Source of the DNA: an uncultured bacterium
Lineage (GTDB): Bacteria; Pseudomonadota; Gammaproteobacteria; Burkholderiales; Burkholderiaceae_E
Direction: 5' to 3'
DNA length: 64,000 bases
NCBI GenBank assembly: GCA_903907905.1
Contig: CAIVPX010000030.1
Location: 120,638 to 184,637, forward strand
Under the pieces are notes generated by a model. The model saw nothing but the letters and a program-made list of their open reading frames with translations. It was not told where the DNA came from and searched no databases. Each line of letters opens with the position of its first letter. Position 1 is the stretch's first letter. A program made the position numbers and the translations under genes. Positions 10,892-19,026 of this stretch are shown one piece after another.

Positions 10892-12173
10892 AGTAGCCGA
10901 GGTTTCGAGGCAGCCAGAGCGCCAGTTCGGGCACCGCCACGATTGCCACCAGCATCAGGCCCATGGCAAACACCAGCCACATCACCCAGGGCACCGTTTG
11001 CTCGATGCGAATGCCGGCCATGCGCGACGACACCATCAGGTTGACAGCGACGGGCGGCGTGAACTGGCCAATGGCCACCATGTAGGTGAGCAGCACGCCG
11101 AACCAGACCGGGTCCCAGCTGTAGGCCTTCATCAGCGGCATGAGCAGTGGCACGAAAATCAGGAAGATGGACACGCCGTCAAGCACCATGCCTACGAAAA
11201 GCAACACGACGATGATGATCGAGAGCGCAGCCATGGAACTGATGCCGCTGTCGAGGACCGCACGGGCCAGCGGGTCGACGATGCCCAGTGTGCTGACTGC
11301 GTAGGCGAATACGCTGGCCAGCGCGATCACGATCATGATGACGCCCGAGATCTCCGCCGCTTCGACCAGGATGGCGAGCAGGTCGCGGGGCCTGATCGTA
11401 CGGTAGACAACCATCCCGACGAACAGCCCGTAGAACACGGCCACTACAGCGGCCTCGGTGGGTGTGAACCACCCGGCCCGCATGCCGCCGAGGATCAGCA
11501 CCGGCGCAAAGAGACCCCAGGTGGCCTCGCGCAGTGCCCGCCAGAAGGGCGGACGAGGCTGCGTGCGCTCGCCTTCGCCGAAACCATGCCGGCGCGCGAG
11601 CCAGACCGCGGGCACGATCAGGGCAAGCCCCGCCAGAATGCCCGGCACCATGCCCGCGGCAAAGAGCGCGGGGACCGAGGCCCCGGGCACCATCACCGAG
11701 TACACGATGAAGGCGATCGATGGTGGAATGAGGATATCGGTGGCCGCAGCGGCCCCGATGATGCTGGCCGAATAGGCCGGTGGATAGCCCGCCCGCGCCA
11801 TCGCGGCCAGCATCACGCCACCGACGGCGGCCGCGTTGGCCGGACCCGAGCCCGAGATTCCGCCCAGAAACATGGCCACCGCGATGGCCACCAGGGGCAG
11901 CATGCCCGGGCCGCGCCCGACGATGGCGATAGCGAAGTCGACCAGGCGTTTGGCGACGCCCGAGCGATCGAAGATGGCGCCCACGAGCACGAACATGGGC
12001 AGCGCCAGTAACGGGTATTTGGCGATGCCGGCGTAGAAGTTGTTGGGAATGGCGAGCCATCCCAGACCGCCCAGACCGATGCCCACGGCCCCGCCCAGCA
12101 TGAGCGATACGCCGATGGGCACACCGGCTACCATCAGGGCAATGAACACGGCGAAGATGAGCACCCCGATCAT
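10890..12173 (-). CDS. dctM: TRAP transporter large permease (DctM)
   Basis: A ~427-residue, about 12-span membrane protein forming the ion-coupled translocation subunit of a tripartite ATP-independent periplasmic transporter. Family-like features include the N-terminal MIGVLIFAVFIALMVAGVPI and mid-protein GISGSGPANAAAVGG, the conserved re-entrant-type loop. An upstream extension to 12263 exists, but the ATG at 12173 overlaps the dctQ stop by 4 bp (ATGA) and is preferred. It is the last gene of dctP-dctQ-dctM. The substrate, probably a carboxylate, cannot be told from this subunit. Confidence 0.92.
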   Translation of the reverse strand: MIGVLIFAVFIALMVAGVPIGVSLMLGGAVGIGLGGLGWLAIPNNFYAGIAKYPLLALPMFVLVGAIFDRSGVAKRLVDFAIAIVGRGPGMLPLVAIAVAMFLGGISGSGPANAAAVGGVMLAAMARAGYPPAYSASIIGAAAATDILIPPSIAFIVYSVMVPGASVPALFAAGMVPGILAGLALIVPAVWLARRHGFGEGERTQPRPPFWRALREATWGLFAPVLILGGMRAGWFTPTEAAVVAVFYGLFVGMVVYRTIRPRDLLAILVEAAEISGVIMIVIALASVFAYAVSTLGIVDPLARAVLDSGISSMAALSIIIVVLLFVGMVLDGVSIFLIFVPLLMPLMKAYSWDPVWFGVLLTYMVAIGQFTPPVAVNLMVSSRMAGIRIEQTVPWVMWLVFAMGLMLVAIVAVPELALWLPRNLGY

Positions 12174-12661
12174 GCCGACCGGCTCCAAAGCCGGATCAGT
12201 CTCTGCATGGCGCGTGCTGCCAGCGTGACCGACAGCACCGGCAGCCAGACCGTGTACCACCACTGGGGCAGGCCGATGCCGGGCGTGGTGACCTCGTAGC
12301 GGTAATCGTCCCAGGCCAGACGCCCGCCCAGTCCGGCCAGCAGCAGGAAGGCGATGACCGTGGCGATCGCGGCAAGGGATTCAAGCGCCCGGGCGCGCGC
12401 CGGCGGCGCACCCTCGACCAGCGCCTCGATACGCACGTGCGTGTTCCGGTAGATGGCGGCGCCTGCCGAGGCCATGGCCAGCATGACCATCAGCACCACC
12501 GATAATTCTTCGGTCCAGGCAAAGGACTGGTCGCTGAGATAGCGCACCACTACGTTGGCGAAGGTGATGAGCGCAAGCAGCGCCATCAGTACTGCCCCCA
12601 CCCAGTCCTCGAGCAGCAGGCGCCGTGTCGGCGCCTGGCCCGGTTGCTCGGGTTCGCTCAT
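12170..12661 (-). CDS. dctQ: TRAP transporter small permease (DctQ)
   Basis: A ~163-residue, four-span membrane protein, the DctQ component that links the binding protein to DctM. Typical features are the N-terminal ALITFANVVVRYL, followed by FAWTEELSVVLMVMLAMASAG. ATG 12661 begins two bases after the dctP stop codon, which settles the start against longer readings to 12736. The 3' end overlaps dctM by 4 bp, so all three subunits are translationally linked. Confidence 0.9.
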   Translation of the reverse strand: MSEPEQPGQAPTRRLLLEDWVGAVLMALLALITFANVVVRYLSDQSFAWTEELSVVLMVMLAMASAGAAIYRNTHVRIEALVEGAPPARARALESLAAIATVIAFLLLAGLGGRLAWDDYRYEVTTPGIGLPQWWYTVWLPVLSVTLAARAMQRLIRLWSRSA

Positions 12662-12663
12662 CC

Positions 12664-13707
12664 TCAGGCGCGGGGGCGTGCGGCGACGGCCGCCTCGGCT
12701 TGCTTGACGAGGTCGGCGCCGATGGTCTTGGCCCACTTGTCATACGCCGGCTTGAGCACACGCTGGAATTCGGCCTTTTCGGCCGGCGTCAGCTCGGTGA
12801 CCTTGACCCCCAGCGCCTCCACGTCCTTGATCATCGACATGTCGCCGCCACTGAGCCCCTTGCGGGCAATGGCGATTTCCTGCTTGCCCGCCTCGATGGC
12901 GCTGGCGCGCACGATTTCCTGGTCGGCCGGCGTCCACGACTGCCAGACCTCGCGGTTGACCACGAAGATGAGCGGGTCGGCCACATAGCCCCAGCGGGTG
13001 ACGAACTTCTGCGCGAGCGTGTGAAGCTTGGCCGCAGTGAAAATGTGCATGGGGTTTTCCTGGCCCTCGACGGCACCGGAGGCCAGCGCGGGCTGCGCGT
13101 CGGCCCAGCTCATCTGCGTGGGGTTGGCGCCCAGCGCGGTGAACACCTCGGTGAAGATCGGCGAGCCGACGATCCGAAACTTGAGCCCCTTCATGTCGGC
13201 GGGCGAGCGGATCTCGCGACGTGAATTGGTCAGCTCGCGAAACCCGTTCTCTCCCCAGGCAAGCGGCACCACACCGGCTTTGTCGACAATCTGCATGATG
13301 CGCTTGCCAGCCTCGCTCTGGGTGATGGCGTCAAGACCAGCGTGGTCCTGCGACAGGAAGGGCAAGGAAAAGAGATTGAGCTCTTTCACCTGCGGCGACC
13401 AGTTGATGGTCGAGCCCACGGCCATGTCGATCACGCCCTGACGGATTGCGGAGAACTCGCGGGTCTGGTCGCCGTTGATCAGCGATACGCCCGGGTACAT
13501 CTTGATGTTGATACGGCCCTGCGTGCGTTCGCGAACCAGGTTGCCCCAGATCTCGCCGCCCTTGCCCCAGGGGAAGGCCGCGCCGACCACGGTTGAGAGG
13601 CGGTACTCGGGCCGGTACTGCTGGGCCGAGGCACTGCGGATGATGAAGGGCGCGCCGAGCGCGGCGGCACCGGTCGTGCCGGCTTTCAGGACTGAGCGAC
13701 GATCCAT
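12664..13707 (-). CDS. dctP: TRAP transporter substrate-binding protein (DctP)
   Basis: A 347-residue periplasmic binding protein. The N-terminus MDRRSVLKAGTTGAAALG has the twin-arginine export pattern and an A-x-A cleavage site (ASAQ) near residue 27. The mature part has DctP signatures such as GSPIFTEVFTALGANPTQMSWAD and GAVEGQENP, where the ligand carboxylate-binding Arg region is expected. The start is supported by an AAGGAG ribosome-binding site at 13715-13720 (minus strand). It is the first gene of the TRAP operon. The adjacent orphan E1 dehydrogenase genes hint at an organic-acid or keto-acid substrate, but this is only context. Confidence 0.9.
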   Translation of the reverse strand: MDRRSVLKAGTTGAAALGAPFIIRSASAQQYRPEYRLSTVVGAAFPWGKGGEIWGNLVRERTQGRINIKMYPGVSLINGDQTREFSAIRQGVIDMAVGSTINWSPQVKELNLFSLPFLSQDHAGLDAITQSEAGKRIMQIVDKAGVVPLAWGENGFRELTNSRREIRSPADMKGLKFRIVGSPIFTEVFTALGANPTQMSWADAQPALASGAVEGQENPMHIFTAAKLHTLAQKFVTRWGYVADPLIFVVNREVWQSWTPADQEIVRASAIEAGKQEIAIARKGLSGGDMSMIKDVEALGVKVTELTPAEKAEFQRVLKPAYDKWAKTIGADLVKQAEAAVAARPRA

Positions 13708-13867
13708 CTTGGGTCTCCTTGGGGTTTGACGCGGGCCATCAGGCCGGGTGCCACGCCCGGCCCGGTCCGCCAACGAGCGGCCGGCCTCGCGAGGTTCAGC
13801 CCTCAAGTGTAATTCAGACAAGCCTGGGCCCCGCTTGCGCAGGGCGGGCGCCCGCGCAAGCCCTGAC

Positions 13868-14827
13868 TCAACTCACCAGGGTGTGCGCCCTCGCGGCAAT
13901 ACCCCGCGCGTCGATTCGGGCGAGCGCCTCGAGTCCAGGCGAGTAGCCCACCGGAATGCGCATGCCGCCCAGGCGTGCCAGACGAACACCGGGTGCCTGC
14001 TCGGCCAGCGTGGCAATGATCTCGGCACCGAATCCGGCCACCTGGACGGCCTCATGCACCACCAGCACGCGGCCGGTCTTGAGCGCCGAGGCGAGTACCG
14101 TCTCCCGGTCCCACGGCCAGAGCGTACGCAGATCGATCAGCTCGGCGTCGATCCCCTGATCGGCGAGCTCGCCGCAGGCTTCGTGCGCCCAGTGAACCGC
14201 CTTGCTCCAGCTGACGATCGTAAGGTCGCGCCCTTCTCGCATCACCCGGGCGCGGCCAATCGGGAGCGCGGGCGCGGCATCGAGTTCGCCCTCGAGCGCC
14301 CAGAGCTCCTTGTGCTCGAGGTAGGCCACCGGGTCGCCACAGTCGATGGCGGCGCGCAGCAGGTCGTGATTGTCCTGCGGCGTGGCAGGCGCGAGGACCA
14401 CCAGCCCAGGGATGTGGGCAAACCAGCTTTCGAGCGACTGGGAGTGTTGCGCCGCCGAGGAACTCCAGATGCCGATCGGCATGCGCAGCACGGCCGGAAC
14501 GCGGCCCTGCCCGCCGAACATGAAGCGGTTCTTGGCTGCCTGGTTGACGATCTCGTCCATGGCGCAGAGCGCGAAATCGACCACCCGCAGTTCGACCACC
14601 GGTTTGAGGCCGCACAGCGCCATCCCGACCGCCGCTCCGACGATCGTCGACTCGGAGATGGGCGTGTCTATGATGCGGCTGGGGCCGAAGCGCTCGAGCA
14701 GACCACGGTACTGGCCGAAGATACCGCCTCGTCCGATGTCTTCGCCGAGTGCCACGACCCTCGGGTCGTGGGTCATCGCGGCAGCCAGCGCGCTGACCGA
14801 TGCGGCGGCATAGGTGCTCACAGCCAT
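13868..14827 (-). CDS. Thiamine-diphosphate 2-oxoacid dehydrogenase E1, beta subunit
   Basis: A 319-residue transketolase-like protein of the pyruvate/acetoin dehydrogenase E1-beta family. It has ALGEDIG near residue 26, TPISESTIVGAAVGMAL near 55-70 (cofactor-side Glu), and a C-terminal transketolase domain with VVHEAVQVAGFGAEI. It would form an alpha2beta2 E1 with the upstream gene, which it overlaps by 10 bp. No dihydrolipoyl acyltransferase (E2) or E3 gene adjoins, so the complex partner is encoded elsewhere or the enzyme acts differently. Acetoin and pyruvate are both possible substrates. Confidence 0.85.
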   Translation of the reverse strand: MAVSTYAAASVSALAAAMTHDPRVVALGEDIGRGGIFGQYRGLLERFGPSRIIDTPISESTIVGAAVGMALCGLKPVVELRVVDFALCAMDEIVNQAAKNRFMFGGQGRVPAVLRMPIGIWSSSAAQHSQSLESWFAHIPGLVVLAPATPQDNHDLLRAAIDCGDPVAYLEHKELWALEGELDAAPALPIGRARVMREGRDLTIVSWSKAVHWAHEACGELADQGIDAELIDLRTLWPWDRETVLASALKTGRVLVVHEAVQVAGFGAEIIATLAEQAPGVRLARLGGMRIPVGYSPGLEALARIDARGIAARAHTLVS

Positions 14828-15870
14828 TGTCCCGCTCCCGTGTCCTGAATCTGTTCGAAAGCGGCCGAGCTGTCAGGCCAGGGCGCCTCCACCGCAGCCC
14901 GTAGCGCAGCGCCCACTTCCTCGCGGGCCGCCGCCATCGCGGCCTCCAAAGTCTGAGCGTGCTCGCCGCGTTCGAGCAACCTGGCCCGTGCGATCGCGAT
15001 CGGGTCACGCTCGAGAGCGCGGGCGAGCTCCGCCGGATCGCGGTAGGGGGCCGCATCCACCGACACGTGGCCCTTGAAGCGGTAGGTGCGGGCGTGCAGG
15101 AGGGCAGGGCGCGACTGGGCACGCACCTGGGTGATCAACTGACCTGCGGCCGCGTATACCGCTTCGACGTCATTGCCGTCGATCTCCACCGACTCGATGC
15201 CGTAGCTGCGTGCGCGCGCAGCCGCCCCCTCGCCGGCCGACATGGCCTGCGTTCGAGTCGTGGCTGACCACTGGTTGTCTTCGCAGACGAAGAGCAGCGG
15301 CAACTGGTAGGTCGCCGCCCAGTTGAGGCTCTCGGCAAAGGGGCCGCGGTTGATCGCGCCGTCGCCGAAAAAGGCCACGGCGATCGCGGGTTTCGATTGC
15401 AGTCGCATCGCGTGGGCCGCGCCGACCGCGATGGGGATGCTCGCCGCCACCACCCCGTTGGCGCCCAGCATGCCGACCGAGAAATCGGCAATGTGCATCG
15501 AGCCGCCCCGTCCGCCGCAAAAGCCGCTGGCCTTGCCGAAGAGTTCCTGCATCATCCGATCGGTGCGGGCGCCCTTGGCGAGTGTATGGCCGTGTCCGCG
15601 GTGGGTCGAGGTGATCGGATCGTCGCTGTGAAGGTGGGCGCAGACCCCCGTGGGCACCGCTTCCTGGCCCGTTGACAGATGCAGCGGACCGCGCACCTGT
15701 GGGGGCTTGTCGACCGGTGCATCGCTTTGCGGCCCCCAGGCGGCGAGCCCGCCCCGGCTGGCCTCTTCGGCGGCGTCCTCGAAGGCCCGGATGCGGCACA
15801 TGGTCCGATAGAGCGCGAGCAGATCGGGCGCTTGGGCTGAGTCGGTGCGTGGGGCTGGGGCTTGGGACAT
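14818..15870 (-). CDS. Thiamine-diphosphate 2-oxoacid dehydrogenase E1, alpha subunit
   Basis: A ~350-residue E1-alpha subunit of the pyruvate/acetoin dehydrogenase family. The thiamine-diphosphate motif runs from GDGAINRGPFAE to LLFVCEDN (around residues 170-200). The phosphorylation-loop-like segment YRFKGHVSVDAAPYR follows later. ATG 15870 has a GGAG site six bases upstream and is favoured over ATG 15885. It overlaps the beta subunit gene by 10 bp. The two E1 genes lie between the TRAP operon and aroG with no lipoyl-bearing partner, an unusual isolated pair. Confidence 0.85.
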   Translation of the reverse strand: MSQAPAPRTDSAQAPDLLALYRTMCRIRAFEDAAEEASRGGLAAWGPQSDAPVDKPPQVRGPLHLSTGQEAVPTGVCAHLHSDDPITSTHRGHGHTLAKGARTDRMMQELFGKASGFCGGRGGSMHIADFSVGMLGANGVVAASIPIAVGAAHAMRLQSKPAIAVAFFGDGAINRGPFAESLNWAATYQLPLLFVCEDNQWSATTRTQAMSAGEGAAARARSYGIESVEIDGNDVEAVYAAAGQLITQVRAQSRPALLHARTYRFKGHVSVDAAPYRDPAELARALERDPIAIARARLLERGEHAQTLEAAMAAAREEVGAALRAAVEAPWPDSSAAFEQIQDTGAGQWL

Positions 15871-15983
15871 CGTCGCTCCGGGCATGTCGGCGAGGGCGTT
15901 GATGCTAGCAGAGGCCTGCCTTTTCGCGCGTCGCGCAACGCTTTCGCTTGCGGGGGCGAGCCGCGAGCCGCTATAGTGAGAGG

Positions 15984-16073
15984 ATGACGCAGCGCGACAA
16001 CCCCTTTTTTTATTTTTTCAGCTTTGACTTTCCGCCTGCCGGCGGACTGAGTCCGGAGCGTGTTCGCAGCTGA
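15984..16073 (+). CDS. Phe-rich leader peptide of aroG (attenuator peptide)
   Basis: A 29-codon ORF, ATG 15984 to TGA 16073, encoding MTQRDNPFFYFFSFDFPPAG and nine further residues. Six Phe and one Tyr fall within nine codons, the hallmark of a transcription-attenuation leader peptide like that of enterobacterial pheA. It is followed by a terminator and then by a DAHP synthase gene, whose product feeds Phe and Tyr synthesis. The purine-rich GTGAGAGG just before the ATG is a close-spaced ribosome-binding site candidate. Assignment is by composition and context. Confidence 0.8.
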   Translation: MTQRDNPFFYFFSFDFPPAGGLSPERVRS

Positions 16074-16128
16074 AACGAATCCGACCCGACACAGACCGCC
16101 GGCCTCGAAACCCGGCGGTTTTTGTTTT
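16016..16128 (+). promoter_or_regulatory. Transcription attenuator with competing hairpins
   Basis: Three mutually competing pairings are visible. TTTCAGCT (16016-16023, in the Phe codons) is complementary to AGCTGAAA (16068-16075, at the leader stop). GCCGGCGG (16038-16045) is complementary to CCGCCGGC (16096-16103). ACCGCCGG (16095-16102) is complementary to CCGGCGGT (16112-16119), followed by TTTTTGTTTT. The last is a terminator, and the second would pre-empt it. A ribosome stalled on Phe codons should favour the antiterminator. The mechanism is inferred from pairing only. Confidence 0.75.
16095..16128 (+). terminator. Rho-independent terminator of the aroG attenuator
   Basis: An 8-bp stem (ACCGCCGG / CCGGCGGT) with a 9-nt loop is followed by T5-G-T4. 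It sits 85 bp upstream of the aroG start, so it must act as a regulated leader terminator rather than a gene end. Confidence 0.8.
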
Positions 16129-16213
16129 GGGCGTCGGGCGTCATGACCGTACGGGGCTGGCTGGGGCGGCCTTGAGCAGACCACCCCGTTTTCTCTCAGT
16201 GGAGGCAATCAAG

Positions 16214-17278
16214 ATGACTGGCGTGACCGATGACACCCGAATCCGCGGCTACCGCGAACTGGCGCCCCCCGCGCACCTGTTGCGTGAGTTGGCGCTCGAT
16301 GAGAACACCACGCGTGTGGTGTCCGGTGCCCGCCAGGCGATTCACCGCATCCTGCATTCGATGGATGACCGCCTGTTGGTCGTGATCGGTCCGTGTTCGA
16401 TCCACGACCCGCAGGCCGCCCGCGAGTACGCGCGACAACTCGCCGTCCAGCGCCAACGCCTCTCGGCCGACCTCGAGATCGTGATGCGGGTCTACTTCGA
16501 AAAGCCCCGCACGACGGTGGGCTGGAAGGGGCTGATCAACGACCCTGACCTCGACAACAGTTTCGAGATCAACAAGGGCCTGAAGCTTGCGCGCGAACTG
16601 CTGCTCGACATCAACCGGCTGGGCCTGCCGGCGGGGTCGGAGTTTCTGGACATGATTACGCCGCAGTACCTGGCCGACCTGATCGCCTGGGGGGCGATCG
16701 GCGCACGCACCACCGAATCTCAGGTGCACCGCGAACTGGCCTCGGGCCTGTCCTGTCCGGTGGGCTTCAAGAATGGCACCGACGGCAATCTGCGCATTGC
16801 GCTCGACGCGATCAAGGCCGCGTCTCAGCCCCACCATTTTCTGTCGGTGACCAAGGGCGGCTACTCGGCGATCGTCTCGACCAACGGCAATGAAGATTGC
16901 CACGTCATTCTGCGCGGCGGCAAGCAGCCCAATTACGACGCAGCGAGCCTGGATGCCGCCTGCAAGGAAGCCGCTGCGGCCGCACTCGCCTGCCGCCTGA
17001 TGATCGATGCCAGTCACGGCAACAGCCAGAAAAAGCCCGAAAACCAGATCGGGGTAGCCGCCAGCATCGCCAGCCAGATCGCGACGGGCGATGGCCGCAT
17101 CTTCGGCGTCATGATCGAAAGCCATCTGTTGGCAGGTCGCCAGGACCTCAAACCCGGTCAGCCCCTGGTCTACGGTCAGAGCATCACCGATGGCTGCATC
17201 GGCTGGGAGGAAAGCGTGGGCGTGCTCGAGACGCTTGCCGAGGGCGTTCGAGCCCGTCGGGTGGCGGCGGGGCACTGA
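16214..17278 (+). CDS. aroG: 3-deoxy-7-phosphoheptulonate (DAHP) synthase, class I
   Basis: A 354-residue class I DAHP synthase condensing phosphoenolpyruvate with erythrose 4-phosphate, the first step of the shikimate pathway. Active-site stretches include VVIGPCSIHD (about residue 57), MRVYFEKPRTTVGWKG (about 92), GARTTESQVHRELASGLS (about 165) and DASHGNSQKKP (about 268). Length and motifs fit the feedback-inhibited AroG/F/H group. ATG 16214 has GGAGG eight bases upstream; the longer frame to 16127 crosses the attenuator and is rejected. A Phe-rich leader upstream suggests control by Phe-tRNA charging. Confidence 0.95.
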   Translation: MTGVTDDTRIRGYRELAPPAHLLRELALDENTTRVVSGARQAIHRILHSMDDRLLVVIGPCSIHDPQAAREYARQLAVQRQRLSADLEIVMRVYFEKPRTTVGWKGLINDPDLDNSFEINKGLKLARELLLDINRLGLPAGSEFLDMITPQYLADLIAWGAIGARTTESQVHRELASGLSCPVGFKNGTDGNLRIALDAIKAASQPHHFLSVTKGGYSAIVSTNGNEDCHVILRGGKQPNYDAASLDAACKEAAAAALACRLMIDASHGNSQKKPENQIGVAASIASQIATGDGRIFGVMIESHLLAGRQDLKPGQPLVYGQSITDGCIGWEESVGVLETLAEGVRARRVAAGH

Positions 17279-17321
17279 GGCGGCCCGGGGGGGCTCGTAC
17301 AACGCCTCCCACCCGGCGGCG

Positions 17322-17876
17322 TCAGCCGCGGTTTCGCCCTTTCTGCCACTGAACGTCTGCACCGCCCGCATGGCGATTGAGCACGCGGGCGAGCACGAAG
17401 AGCAGGTCGGACAGACGGTTGAGGTACTGACGTAACGCGGGCCGCACCGGCTCGGTGTGGCCCAGCGACACCATCGCGCGTTCGGCGCGGCGGCACACGG
17501 TCCGCGCGACGTGGGTGAGGGCGGCCGCCCGCGAGCCTCCGGGCAGGATGAACTCCGCCAGGCGGGGCAGGGTGGCGTTGTAGTGCTCGAGCAGCGCATC
17601 GAGTCGGGCAACCTGGCCATCGGCCAGGTTGTCGTAGCCCGGAATGGCGAGCTCTCCGCCCAGATCGAACAGGTCGTGCTGCACGCCGATGAGTTGCTCG
17701 TGCAACTCGGCCGGCATGGGCTCGGTCAGCAGCAGACCCAGGGCCGAGTTCAGTTCGTCGACGTCGCCGATCGCGGCGATGCGCAGGCTGTCCTTCGGGG
17801 TACGGCTGCCATCGCCCAGCCCTGTCGTGCCATCGTCACCCGTGCGGGTGGCGATGGCGGTGAGGCGCAGTCCCAT
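17322..17876 (-). CDS. PduO-type ATP:cob(I)alamin adenosyltransferase
   Basis: A 184-residue enzyme making adenosylcobalamin from cob(I)alamin and ATP. The N-terminal ATP-binding signature TRTGDDGTTGLGDGSRTPKD and the C-terminal set VARTVCRRAERAMVSL and QYLNRLSDLLFVLAR are characteristic of the PduO/MMAB family, with the normal length. It is the distal gene of a nine-gene leftward operon of transport genes, its start overlapping the binding-protein stop by 1 bp. It is convergent with aroG. There is no evident functional link to the transporter. Confidence 0.92.
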   Translation of the reverse strand: MGLRLTAIATRTGDDGTTGLGDGSRTPKDSLRIAAIGDVDELNSALGLLLTEPMPAELHEQLIGVQHDLFDLGGELAIPGYDNLADGQVARLDALLEHYNATLPRLAEFILPGGSRAAALTHVARTVCRRAERAMVSLGHTEPVRPALRQYLNRLSDLLFVLARVLNRHAGGADVQWQKGRNRG

Positions 17877-18958
17877 TACTTCTTCGGCAGTCGGCTGGCG
17901 ACGCCCTGGACGTAGTAGTCCATCTTGCCCAGGTCGTCATCGCTCAGCGCTTTACCCGCAGGCGCCCGCTCCTTGCCGTCCTGATCGACCACGGGGCCGG
18001 TGAAGGGATGGAATGTGCCCGCCTTGAGATCGCCTTCGAGCTTGGCGACCATGGCACGCACATCGGCCGGCACTGCCGGGTTGATGGGGGCCAGTGAGAC
18101 CATGCCGTCCTTGAAGCCGCCCCATAGGTTGCCGGGTTTCCAGGTGCCGGCAATCGCCTCGTTGATGGTCTTGGTGTAGAACGCGCCCCAATGGTGCGTG
18201 GCGGCGGTGAGGTGTGCCTTGGGACCGTACTTCGACATGTCCGAGTGGTAGCCCACCGCGAACTTGCCTTTTTCTTCAGCCGCCTGCACCACGGCGGTGG
18301 AATCGGTGTGATGCGTGACCACGTCGGCGCCCTGCGCGATGAGGGTGTTGGCGGCATCGCGCTCCTTGCCCGGGTCGTACCAGGAATTGACCCAGATCAC
18401 CCGAACTTCGGCGTTGGGGTTGACGCTGCGCGCGCCGCGCGTAAATGCATTGATGCCCTGCAGCACCTCGGGAATCGGGAAGGCCGCCACATAGCCCAGC
18501 ACATTGGACTTACTCATCTTGCCGGCGACGATGCCGGTGAGATGGCGGGCTTCGTAAAACCGCGCGTTGTAGATGCCGAGGTTGGGTCCGGTCTTGTAGC
18601 CGGTGGCATGCACGAAGGCCACCTTGGGGAACTGCTTGGAGACGCGCTCCATGTAGTTCATGTAGCCGAAGCTGGTGGCGAAAATCACCTGGTGACCGCT
18701 CTGGGCCAGTTCGCGGATGACACGCTCGGCGTCTGCGCCCTCGGGTACGCTTTCGATGAAACGGGTCTGCACCTTGCTGCCAAGGGCCTGCTCCATCTGC
18801 TTGCGGCCCAGATCGTGCTGGAAGGTCCAGCCGGCATCGCCGATGGGGCTGACGTAGACATAGCCCACCTTGATCGGGTCGGCCGAGAAGACCGGGGCTG
18901 CCAGACCGGCGAGGGCAACCGTGGCAGCGCTGCTGAGGAGAGTGCGTCGTGACACCAT
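17876..18958 (-). CDS. BMP-family (nucleoside/purine-type) ABC transporter substrate-binding protein
   Basis: A 360-residue periplasmic binding protein of the BMP/Med lipoprotein family. It starts MVSRRTLLSSAATVALAG, a twin-arginine-like signal, with cleavage after VFSA near residue 26. The mature start KVGYVYVSPIGDAGWTFQHD and the sugar/nucleoside-binding fold segments (for example GYVAAFPIPEVLQGINAF) are typical. ATG 18958 is preceded by an AGGAG site and replaces the longer frame. It works with the two permeases and ATPase just upstream. A purine-nucleobase ligand is suggested by the hydroxyisourate hydrolase in the same operon. Confidence 0.9.
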   Translation of the reverse strand: MVSRRTLLSSAATVALAGLAAPVFSADPIKVGYVYVSPIGDAGWTFQHDLGRKQMEQALGSKVQTRFIESVPEGADAERVIRELAQSGHQVIFATSFGYMNYMERVSKQFPKVAFVHATGYKTGPNLGIYNARFYEARHLTGIVAGKMSKSNVLGYVAAFPIPEVLQGINAFTRGARSVNPNAEVRVIWVNSWYDPGKERDAANTLIAQGADVVTHHTDSTAVVQAAEEKGKFAVGYHSDMSKYGPKAHLTAATHHWGAFYTKTINEAIAGTWKPGNLWGGFKDGMVSLAPINPAVPADVRAMVAKLEGDLKAGTFHPFTGPVVDQDGKERAPAGKALSDDDLGKMDYYVQGVASRLPKK

Positions 18959-19026
18959 CAGAGGACTCCTGTTTTGGAAGAATGCACCGAGCAAGCCGTC
19001 GGCATGCGCCAGGTCGTGAGCCTGGT

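Larger units (their letters stand above)
15871..16213. other. Intergenic region with aroG leader and attenuator
   Basis: A 343-bp region between the divergent E1-alpha and aroG genes. It holds a TATAGT box at 15972-15977 (weak -10 candidate, no good -35), the Phe-rich leader ORF, alternative hairpins, and a terminator before the aroG ribosome-binding site. Confidence 0.7.

Noticed and set aside
13748..14848. A 366-codon plus-strand ORF opposite the E1-beta gene.
   Set aside because: It is antisense to a clear enzyme gene, has His/Arg/Gly-rich low-complexity composition, and arises from GC-rich third positions.
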